Of a DNA stretch of 12,830 nt, positions 6,639-12,830 are shown piece by piece. Source of the DNA: Magnetococcales bacterium (GTDB taxonomy: Bacteria > Pseudomonadota > Magnetococcia > Magnetococcales > UBA8363); NCBI GenBank assembly GCA_015232865.1, contig JADFYU010000066.1, positions 1 through 12,830 on the forward strand. The letters are read 5' to 3'. Position numbers and translations under genes: made by a program. Under the pieces are notes generated by a model. The model worked only from the letters and a program-made list of their open reading frames with translations, searched no databases and had not been told where the DNA came from. Every line of letters starts with the position of its first letter. Within the stretch, counting starts at the first letter, position 1.

Positions 6639-8987
6639 TTATCTCAAAGAAGCCGGCAAAGAGAGGCTGGCACTGTTAAAATCGCCAATGTGATAATTGT
6701 GACAGCTTCGGCAGGATATTTCCGCTTTTCCCGGCGTGTGACACTGCGCGCAGACGGTTTTCCCGAGAGGGGCAAAACCGGGCGAGGGGAGTGATGGCGC
6801 TGGGGGTGCGACAGATTCCGGTGTGCCGGATCGTTGAAGAGCATGGCAACTCTGGCAATTTTGCGTCGGACCCAGGTTGAGGTGAGGCGCATGGCTGAAA
6901 CGGCTGAAGCCATTGCCCATGATTCCCTGTTTCGGCTCAACGGTTTTCCAGGAGATGATCCGGTTTGCCGAATCGTCCTCTGAAACCCGATGACATTTGA
7001 TGCAGGCACCAGGCACCGATTGACTCGTCAGCAGTTTGAATAATTTGTCAGAATCTGAAGAACGAACCTGGCCGGACAGTTCCAGCCAGTTTTTTAAGAA
7101 CAGATCTCCATGACCGGTCGGTCGATAATAGAGTGCATATCCATGACGGAACCAGCCGCCGCCCGGACTCCAGGCTTCTCCCGTAATCGCCTTTTTTCGT
7201 ACGGGCGAATCCGCGGCTGCCGATTGATTTGGATCCGTGGTATTCGCTGGCGTGTCATCTGTAAGCAGCTCGTCGCTCCCCTCATCGTTCAGAAGGTCGC
7301 TGTTTTCATCCCCGCCAAGCAGCTCGTCGCTCCCCTCATCGTTCAGAAGATCGCTGTTTTCATCCCCGCCAAGCAGCTCGTCGCTCCCCTCATCGTTCAG
7401 AAGATCGCTGTTTTCATCCCCGCCAAGCAACTCGTCGTTTGCAGGGCTGTCCAAGTCCGAAGAGGGGGCGGGGCGTTGGGACTGCTGTTGTGGTGCCGGG
7501 CTTAGAGATAAGGGCAAGGCTACGCCGTTGCGGTGTTGTACCAATTCGTCGGATAACTGAGGGAACCATTGCCGGCCGATCGCAATGTTGTCGGCGGACA
7601 ACAAGCCGGAAATCCAACCCACTCTTGCCTTGGAAACAGGGGTGGGCAATCGATGATGCAGGCGCTCCTCCAGAGTGTTCTGACCGCCCAAGAGGAGATC
7701 TTCCCACAGCTCTTTCACCTGCCATCCCATGCGTTGGACCTGGGCCAACATCTGCAGATTGTCGGCGGGTAGTTCAATCAGGTCCCATTGCGACAGCTCC
7801 GCCCACTCTTTTTGAAAGGTGGGGTCGGTAGAGAGCAAAAAGGCCATGAAAGGGGATAGCTCCTCTTCGGAATCTTCTGGCCAGCTGCCTAGAGACATAT
7901 TGGCTTGGTGCAACGTTTCAAGATCCAGACCTGGAACCGAAAAAACAGGGAAACCCTTGAATCCTGCCAACCCATCTCCGGCCACTTCTCCTGAATGACA
8001 GCCGTCACAGGCGGGGCTGTAACCAACGGTCTGCATGTTGCCCCCCCCTTGATCCGCTGTATGACAGTCGGTGCAGTTTTTGGGAGCCTTGATTTTATCC
8101 TTGCCCAGAAAATGTTTGCCAAGGTGGCTGGCATGATCAAAAAGAATCGATTGCGGTCTCTGGCCCATTTGCTTAGGAAATGGGGGGTGATCATCGGGAA
8201 ACTGGTCAATTTTTTCCTGGTGACAGGTATTGCAAAATGGTCGATCTGAGCTTTCGACCAATAGATGGCTACGGCCTCTGTGTTCTCGGTGACAGGTGCC
8301 ACAGGTTATGGTTTGATCTTTGTCCGGCAACGGGCGAATCAACTTGTCTATGCCGGTTTTCATCGCATGAACGATCGTCGTTTTATCGTTCTCCGCTGCC
8401 GGGCTGGAGCGGTCAGCCAGTCTGTTTGGCTCCATACCATGGGCCTTGGTAAAATTCGGCCCCATCTTGTGACAGACCAGACAGCGTTTATCATCCTGCT
8501 CGTCGGGGAGTTGACCAAAGGCGGTTTTAAACCAAACGTTCAAACCTTTGTCGTAGATACCGTGACACTCGGAGCAGGATTGAATGGCACTGTGGGCAGC
8601 GGTAAGTTTTCCCGGTGAAAAGAGAGCATTGGAACCCTGAGAGCCCAGAATCATGAAGGCCAATCCCAAGCCAAAGAGAAGCAGACCGCGACCCCACCAG
8701 CCCCGCTTATCCCGGATGGAGTGTCTGGGGTGGCATTTTTGTTCGGGTTGGCTACAGGTTCCGTCCGGGTTGGGACCGCGTTCGCACGGTTCGCCACTGC
8801 CGTTGGAACGGGTACAAAACCAGCGATCGCCCCGACGAATCGGTTGACAGGAAAAATCGGCTCCACAGCGACCGTTGGCTTTTGGGCCTTGACGGCAACT
8901 GGAACCGTCTCGTCGGTTGCAGATCCTTTTTTGCTCAGGCCGCTCATAGTTGCTCTGATTATGTTTGATCGGTTGAAGAGCGGTCAT
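6639..8987 (-). CDS. Membrane-anchored decahaem cytochrome c with cytoplasmic Cys-rich N-terminal domain
   Basis: A 782-residue protein. Residues 1-95 hold eight cysteines in two similar units: C23, C31, C41, C47 and C58, C68, C78, C85, each with a CxxGPxxxGxC core. A single transmembrane helix (about 97-116) follows basic RDKR, so the Cys-rich part should face the cytoplasm and the rest the periplasm. Six CXXCH sites come first (C138, C169, C229, C252, C305, C327), then about 330 residues without haem, then four more (C662, C711, C746, C759), giving ten haems. The haem-free middle contains three 18-residue acidic repeats at 522-575. ATG 8987 is chosen over ATG 9014: it starts one base after the upstream stop, and GGAGG (9003-8999) precedes it. 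The role is probably periplasmic electron storage or relay next to the cytochrome b. The cytoplasmic Cys domain may bind metal or dock the Fe-S protein; this is inference. Confidence 0.85.
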   Translation of the reverse strand: MTALQPIKHNQSNYERPEQKRICNRRDGSSCRQGPKANGRCGADFSCQPIRRGDRWFCTRSNGSGEPCERGPNPDGTCSQPEQKCHPRHSIRDKRGWWGRGLLLFGLGLAFMILGSQGSNALFSPGKLTAAHSAIQSCSECHGIYDKGLNVWFKTAFGQLPDEQDDKRCLVCHKMGPNFTKAHGMEPNRLADRSSPAAENDKTTIVHAMKTGIDKLIRPLPDKDQTITCGTCHREHRGRSHLLVESSDRPFCNTCHQEKIDQFPDDHPPFPKQMGQRPQSILFDHASHLGKHFLGKDKIKAPKNCTDCHTADQGGGNMQTVGYSPACDGCHSGEVAGDGLAGFKGFPVFSVPGLDLETLHQANMSLGSWPEDSEEELSPFMAFLLSTDPTFQKEWAELSQWDLIELPADNLQMLAQVQRMGWQVKELWEDLLLGGQNTLEERLHHRLPTPVSKARVGWISGLLSADNIAIGRQWFPQLSDELVQHRNGVALPLSLSPAPQQQSQRPAPSSDLDSPANDELLGGDENSDLLNDEGSDELLGGDENSDLLNDEGSDELLGGDENSDLLNDEGSDELLTDDTPANTTDPNQSAAADSPVRKKAITGEAWSPGGGWFRHGYALYYRPTGHGDLFLKNWLELSGQVRSSDSDKLFKLLTSQSVPGACIKCHRVSEDDSANRIISWKTVEPKQGIMGNGFSRFSHAPHLNLGPTQNCQSCHALQRSGTPESVAPPAPSLPSPGFAPLGKTVCAQCHTPGKAEISCRSCHNYHIGDFNSASLSLPASLR
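7263..7437. repeat. 54-bp in-frame tandem repeat, three copies plus a partial
   Basis: Three 54-bp copies at 7263-7316, 7317-7370 and 7371-7424, followed by a 13-bp partial at 7425-7437. Copies 2 and 3 are identical and copy 1 differs at one base (AAGGTCG for AAGATCG). In the decahaem gene each copy encodes GGDENSDLLNDEGSDELL, which is strongly acidic. The near identity suggests recent expansion, and being 3n in length it leaves the frame intact. Confidence 0.95.
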
Positions 8988-8988
8988 T

Positions 8989-9813
8989 CTAAAGTACCCC
9001 TCCCTGGAAAACATAGACCAGAATCAGATGCAGAAGAATTAAAGTCCACAGCACGATCGTCGCCGGTATATGGATGAAGAGCCAGAGTTTCAGGGTGCCT
9101 TGCAGAGCAAAGTGATAGTCCAGATCGTCTTTTTGGCCGACAAGGATTTTTAATTGTTCCAGGCTCCTCCGTTCCTGTTCGTTCATATAGCGCTCCAACG
9201 CGATCATCTCGTTGAAGAGGATAAACCGGGCCCGGTTGGACTCCAGCAGGTGTTGAAAGAGATTCCTGGGTCGAATAAAAAAGGGGTAGAGTCGCAAGCT
9301 GAAAAAATCGGATAGCGTGGTGGATCGGGTTTCGGCAACGGAGGAGAGCGCCAACGATTGAGCCTGCTCAAACAGTTGTGCGCGAAAGGCCGGAATCCGT
9401 TCAAAAATGACCTCCTCCCCCCGGCGTGCCAAACGACGGGGAAAAACCAGGGAGAGATAAAGACCCAAAACCCCGGAGAGTGCGGTTATGGCAAACAAAA
9501 CCGCCAACCCTGCTTCCATTACGCCGTTGGGGATACGCCAGGAGATGTGCAGACAAAATAATAACATCGAGAGCCAGCCCAGATAAATATGGATCTGTAC
9601 CCACTCAAATATCCGTCCCAAAGGTAACAGAACGGCCTTTTTTCGCCAATTCAATAAAGTCAGGAGAACCAGGGCGGTGAGCAAAATCCAGCCGGTAAAA
9701 TAGCCGGTCTCTCGCAGAGAGGCCCGATAGAGATCGGTCGCCAAAACAGCCAGGAAAAACAAAATTGGCACAGCCAGCAGGTAGCCGGGTTTTTTCGGGG
9801 AGAAGCGTTTCAT
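8989..9813 (-). CDS. Five-helix dihaem cytochrome b-type membrane protein
   Basis: A 274-residue integral membrane protein with helices at about 11-28, 40-55, 74-92, 101-123 and 243-268. Two helices carry His pairs with identical spacing: H75/H89 in IHIYLGWLSMLLFCLH, and H248/H262 in IHIPATIVLWTLILLH. Two bis-His helices with 13 residues between the ligands is the usual arrangement for two stacked b-type haems, as in cytochrome b561 and ferric-reductase-like proteins. By the positive-inside rule the N-terminus is cytoplasmic and a long loop (about 124-242) is also cytoplasmic, where it could dock the Fe-S protein. ATG 9813 overlaps the stop of the upstream gene as ATGA with no clear ribosome site, so translation is coupled. 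It probably carries electrons across the membrane between the cytoplasmic Fe-S clusters and the periplasmic haems. I do not recognise a named family. Confidence 0.8.
   Translation of the reverse strand: MKRFSPKKPGYLLAVPILFFLAVLATDLYRASLRETGYFTGWILLTALVLLTLLNWRKKAVLLPLGRIFEWVQIHIYLGWLSMLLFCLHISWRIPNGVMEAGLAVLFAITALSGVLGLYLSLVFPRRLARRGEEVIFERIPAFRAQLFEQAQSLALSSVAETRSTTLSDFFSLRLYPFFIRPRNLFQHLLESNRARFILFNEMIALERYMNEQERRSLEQLKILVGQKDDLDYHFALQGTLKLWLFIHIPATIVLWTLILLHLILVYVFQGGVL
8999..9003 (-). promoter_or_regulatory. Ribosome binding site that decides the decahaem start
   Basis: GGAGG on the - strand lies inside the last codons of the cytochrome b gene, 11 nt before ATG 8987. It supports that start over ATG 9014, which would overlap the upstream gene by 26 nt. 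Confidence 0.6.
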
Positions 9814-11525
9814 GAGTTCAACCAGGCACGAAAATCGCGAGTATTACCCATATCCGCTCGCATCAAGGCATCGTGAGGACAGGCGTTCTGACAAGAGGGG
9901 CCGCCGGGTTTATCAAAGCACAAATCGCACTTGGTCGCTTTGATCTGAGCCAAACCGGTCTCTTGATTGATGTGGAATTCGCCATTATTCTTTCTGATTT
10001 CGACCATTCGAATGTTGTCGTATGGGCAGCTGGTGGCACAGGTGGCACAGCCGACACAGGCCGAATCGTTGATGATGACCTCGCCTCCCAACGCGTGGCG
10101 ATGAATGGCTCCGGTTGGACAACCGATCAGGCAGATCGGGTCCATACAGTGCATGCAGGCGTTGGTGATCATCAGGGAGTCGTGGCGGGTGCCATGGCGG
10201 ATAAAACGGGGGTTGCCGGAGTGGGCCGTTGCACAGGCACGGACACAATCGTCGCAACGCACGCAGCGCTCCAGATCGATGATCATGGTCGAGGTGCCGT
10301 TGATAAAGCGATGCTCGACCAAAAATTCCAGAAGGCTTGGGTCTTCCCCCTCTTCATTGCTGGTCGGAAAGGCTGATGTCTGCTCCAGAGGACTGGGGGC
10401 TTTATCCGGGGGCAGGTGAGGCAACACATGTTGAACGATCAGGGCCGCCGGAATACGTAGAATATGCACGTAAGAGAGGGCGCGAAGAGAGAATTGGAAG
10501 GGGATGGTGGTTCCATTTTCGGCGTTGTAGCGTATTTCGCGCAGGCCAAAATTTCGGCCCCGACCGATGAAACCGACCGTGCGATGACCGTTGTTGAAGC
10601 GCTGACTGATCCGGGTAAAACCGGAATGGATCAAAATCAGACTGTCGGCATAATCCCCCTCCTGGATGATCAGGGGTTCCAAACTCAAATTGTTGGTGGA
10701 ATCCAAGCGTTGGCCTGCCGTCAGTTGCACACCGTGACCGTCTTGATCACCATAGGTTTCGAAGGAGACGGCGGCCTCGACTTCCAATAGTTGCTCCTCT
10801 TTCAAACCGTGGAAAAGCCGAGACTCTCGCAAATATTGCTTGATGGACCGCTCTTTGAAACGCCGATCCATCTGACTTCTGAATTCCGCGTCGTATCGAA
10901 TAAGATCGCGCAAACCTTGCCAGCGTAGATCGAGAAGTTCCGTATCGGTTTCGGCAAAAACGCTGACGCCGCGCGGAAATCGTGTCAAGGCACCAATTTC
11001 TCCAAACAAAGCGTCTGTGTGAAGGGTGACGGTTTCATATTTTTCCAGCACCTCTTGGACGGAGGAGAGGCAAACTCGAATTTCGGCCTCATCACCGTCT
11101 CTGCGAGTAGTAAAAGGCTGTCGGAGCGGGTTCTCTTTCGTTATTTTCCGAATTTCTGGATATCGGGGCCGATGCCAAAGGGTCGAGAGCAGATTGAAAA
11201 AGCCCTTGCGTTTTGGTGTCGAGCGTCCCAACAAAGTGTCGGGCAGTCCGGGCTGCATGACGATATGAACCGTACCGGAGATAACCAAAAATGCCGAATG
11301 ACCATAATCCCCGGCTCGTACAATCAGATCCCCAGATTGAAACCGGCGCAAGCGGGCATGCTTTCGGAGAATGACCTGCGGTGGATTGGAGCGGGGAAAT
11401 GTGCTTGGGTCCATGGCGCTGAAAAGAGGTCGCTGTAAAACGCGCTCCAGATCCTCGGAAGACATTTCATTGGAGGGGTCCCAGTTTCCGGCCACTGAAT
11501 GGCGGGGAGAGAAGGTTTGACTCAT
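9810..11525 (-). CDS. Cyclic-nucleotide-binding domains fused to a four-cluster [4Fe-4S] ferredoxin
   Basis: A 571-residue protein without signal peptide or membrane helix, so cytoplasmic. The first cNMP-binding-like domain (about 49-215) has FxSGDLIVRAGDYG, an inserted segment at about 93-165, and a phosphate-binding-cassette-like FGEIGALTRFPRGVSVFAET (174-193) with R185 at the usual phosphate-binding Arg position. A second, more degenerate cNMP fold spans about 231-370. Residues 415-555 form a DmsB/HybA-like ferredoxin with 16 Cys in four groups: C421/424/427/431, C457/460/465/469, C490/493/496/500 and C533/536/545/549, enough for four [4Fe-4S] clusters. Such subunits normally pass electrons between a catalytic subunit and a membrane cytochrome b, and a cytochrome b gene overlaps this one by ATGA. 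The cNMP domains suggest that ligand binding controls electron flow. The ribosome site before ATG 11525 is weak (AGAGAG, directly adjacent). Confidence 0.88.
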   Translation of the reverse strand: MSQTFSPRHSVAGNWDPSNEMSSEDLERVLQRPLFSAMDPSTFPRSNPPQVILRKHARLRRFQSGDLIVRAGDYGHSAFLVISGTVHIVMQPGLPDTLLGRSTPKRKGFFNLLSTLWHRPRYPEIRKITKENPLRQPFTTRRDGDEAEIRVCLSSVQEVLEKYETVTLHTDALFGEIGALTRFPRGVSVFAETDTELLDLRWQGLRDLIRYDAEFRSQMDRRFKERSIKQYLRESRLFHGLKEEQLLEVEAAVSFETYGDQDGHGVQLTAGQRLDSTNNLSLEPLIIQEGDYADSLILIHSGFTRISQRFNNGHRTVGFIGRGRNFGLREIRYNAENGTTIPFQFSLRALSYVHILRIPAALIVQHVLPHLPPDKAPSPLEQTSAFPTSNEEGEDPSLLEFLVEHRFINGTSTMIIDLERCVRCDDCVRACATAHSGNPRFIRHGTRHDSLMITNACMHCMDPICLIGCPTGAIHRHALGGEVIINDSACVGCATCATSCPYDNIRMVEIRKNNGEFHINQETGLAQIKATKCDLCFDKPGGPSCQNACPHDALMRADMGNTRDFRAWLNS

Positions 11526-11608
11526 CTCTCTAATCGTTCAGTTCTGGCGTTTTTAGATTGAAAACAGGAACCTTCATTTGAGCCACTCATGTTGCGGTGT
11601 TGTCAGGA

Positions 11609-11641
11609 GAAGCCGGAACAGGAACCGCCCATTCCGGCTTC
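11609..11641. repeat. 10-bp stem hairpin between the tetrahaem and Fe-S genes
   Basis: GAAGCCGGAA (11609-11618) pairs perfectly with TTCCGGCTTC (11632-11641) around a 13-nt loop. It lies 20 bp after the stop of the tetrahaem cytochrome gene on the - strand. No T-run follows on either strand, so it is more likely an mRNA-stabilising or partial-termination hairpin than a strong terminator. The rest of the 135-bp gap (11526-11660) shows nothing I can name. Confidence 0.5.
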
Positions 11642-11660
11642 GTTTGAACCGATCACGCTG

Positions 11661-12725
11661 TTAAGGTTGAAATGGCATGACCGCATCCAGTGCCGCCCAC
11701 TTGCTGCCATCATTGTTGCTGGCCAACAGCTTGGCCTGATGGGCAACCAGGTCGGCCAACCGGTTCAACTCCGTCGCATTGTTGAGTTTCAGTTGTTGTT
11801 TGATCTGGCCCAGGCCACTCAAGGTTGCCTGAATCTCGGGAATGGCGACCGTATCGTTAATGAAAGTCAGTTTGCCGGACACCTTTTTGGCCCGACGGGC
11901 CATTGTTTTGGCAAAATCCTCTTTTTGGGTGGATCTTCCAACCGCTCTGAGGGCGTACTCCATCTCCAGGAGTGTGCCCAGAACAAAAAGCATGCGTCGA
12001 CGGGGAGCCGGGGCGATATCATTGGATTTGGTGTGCCACACATTGTGTCGGATCGACTCGCCGTCGCCAACTTTTCCCTGGGTCCAGGAGACCAGTTCAA
12101 TATCGCTTCCAGCCGTATGTCCGCCTTTGTTGACCAATTCTTCATCATGTCCGAGATGACAGTTGAAACAGTTTTGAACCATTTTGAACAGATCGTCAGG
12201 TTTGATCATGCCGGCTGCTTCCGAACGACTGATCCGCGCCTGTTTGTGGGCGGCACTCTCCTGGCTTTTTGTCACATCCTTGCCACCAAAATCTCCGTGA
12301 ACCGAGGACCACTCCTTGCCTTGTCCGTGACAATCTTCGCAAGAGGGGCCGGAGATGGTCTTGATCTTGTTCCCGTCCTGCTGCCGGGTAAAGTGGCAGG
12401 TAACGCAGCGCTCTTCCCGTTTGAAGCTCTTGATTCCCATTTTTTCGGTGATTTCCATCGCCTTTTTGGAATCAGGCAGTTTGTTCAGGGAGAGACCATG
12501 TTTGGTATTTTTCCAAATATCCGCCTCCACTTTGTGGCACTCCTTGCTGCATCCTTCCAAGCCGATCACCAGTTCGGGGTTTTGTGCCGCTCCCCCCGCA
12601 GCCCGGGCATTGAGAGAGTTGACCATCACCAACAAGAAGGGGATGAACAATGCGATGAGGAAGAGCGAACGGCGTAAACCGGTTGTTGAGCGTGCTTGTC
12701 CCTTGCTCTGCTTTTCATGAGCCAT
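11661..12725 (-). CDS. Exported tetrahaem c-type cytochrome, c554-like, with one CX3CH site
   Basis: A 354-residue protein with a signal peptide: basic GLRR, a hydrophobic core at about 20-36, and probable cleavage in LNARAAGG near residue 42. Haem sites are CSKECH at 59-64 (CX3CH, an extra residue), and the normal CVTCH (107-111), CEDCH (129-133) and CFNCH (186-190). The block SEAAGMI (168-174), RHNVWH (226-231) and an alpha-helical haem-free C-terminus resemble a widespread c554-like family of periplasmic cytochromes. The likely role is periplasmic electron transfer for the downstream conduit. ATG 12725 is chosen because the signal peptide starts just after it. The nearest ribosome site, AAAGGA, is 14 nt away, and a TTG two codons upstream (12731) sits at a better distance, so the true product may begin there. 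The reading frame continues to the window edge, but those residues do not look like part of the protein. Confidence 0.85.
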   Translation of the reverse strand: MAHEKQSKGQARSTTGLRRSLFLIALFIPFLLVMVNSLNARAAGGAAQNPELVIGLEGCSKECHKVEADIWKNTKHGLSLNKLPDSKKAMEITEKMGIKSFKREERCVTCHFTRQQDGNKIKTISGPSCEDCHGQGKEWSSVHGDFGGKDVTKSQESAAHKQARISRSEAAGMIKPDDLFKMVQNCFNCHLGHDEELVNKGGHTAGSDIELVSWTQGKVGDGESIRHNVWHTKSNDIAPAPRRRMLFVLGTLLEMEYALRAVGRSTQKEDFAKTMARRAKKVSGKLTFINDTVAIPEIQATLSGLGQIKQQLKLNNATELNRLADLVAHQAKLLASNNDGSKWAALDAVMPFQP

Positions 12726-12731
12726 ATTCAA

Positions 12732-12830
12732 TGGATTCGTCCTTTCCCAGATAAACCCTACAGTTGCATAAACAATAAAGTACACACAGAAAAAACCATG
12801 TGAAATCATTGATATAAATACTTGCAATAC
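12732..12830 (-). other. AT-rich leader of the redox cluster, cut by the window end
   Basis: This AT-rich stretch precedes the first gene of the - strand cluster and is the natural place for its promoter. TTGCAA (12827-12822 on the - strand) could be a -35 element, but I find no convincing -10 at the right distance and no recognised activator site. Confidence 0.3.

Noticed and set aside
7263..7424. The acidic repeats as EF-hand or dockerin calcium loops
   Set aside because: The D-x-N-x-D start is similar, but the following Gly and the position-12 Glu of a calcium loop are missing, so only general acidity can be claimed.
7263..7437. Regular direct repeats as a possible CRISPR array
   Set aside because: The 54-bp units are contiguous with no unique spacers, and they are in frame within a coding gene.
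8988..9014. ATG 9014 as the start of the decahaem gene
   Set aside because: It would overlap the cytochrome b gene by 26 nt, while ATG 8987 directly follows that gene's stop and has a GGAGG.
11589..12677. A long open frame on the + strand opposite the tetrahaem cytochrome gene
   Set aside because: It is fully antisense to a protein with clear haem motifs and a signal peptide, and its translation shows no domain.

Overview
The window looks like chromosomal DNA of a Gram-negative, respiratory, probably proteobacterial organism. The grounds are periplasmic multihaem c-type cytochromes with signal peptides or anchors, a GGDEF/EAL signalling protein and a periplasmic M1-like peptidase. Base composition is by eye near balanced to slightly GC-rich. 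A deep-branching proteobacterium (for example a Magnetococcales-like lineage) would fit, but that is an impression and not a result. I see no rRNA, tRNA, CRISPR array, transposase or phage gene.

Left half, + strand (63-5156): three genes read in the same direction. They are a small YfcE/MJ0936-type metallophosphoesterase, a REC-PAS-GGDEF-EAL protein with both c-di-GMP motifs intact, and an exported M1-type zinc peptidase whose start codon lies inside the end of the GGDEF/EAL gene. A GC-rich hairpin followed by T-runs closes this block at about 5259-5297, in the convergent gap.

Right half, - strand (12725 down to 5324): five genes that form a redox module. In transcription order they are: (1) an exported tetrahaem c554-like cytochrome with one unusual CX3CH site; (2) a cytoplasmic protein that fuses two cyclic-nucleotide-binding-like domains to a four-cluster [4Fe-4S] ferredoxin domain; (3) a five-helix membrane cytochrome b with two H-x13-H helices; (4) a membrane-anchored decahaem cytochrome with a cytoplasmic eight-cysteine N-terminal domain and a 54-bp tandem repeat in its haem-free middle; (5) an exported pentahaem cytochrome. 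Genes 2 and 3 overlap by ATGA, and genes 3 and 4 are one base apart.

How they may work together (inference): electrons could pass between the cytoplasmic Fe-S protein, the dihaem cytochrome b in the membrane and the periplasmic decahaem protein, then to or from the soluble tetra- and pentahaem cytochromes. The route would carry about 19 c-type haems, two b haems and four Fe-S clusters. The unusual part is that the cytoplasmic electron-transfer subunit carries its own cyclic-nucleotide sensor-like domains, which suggests a ligand-gated transmembrane electron conduit. No molybdopterin or other obvious catalytic subunit is present in the window.
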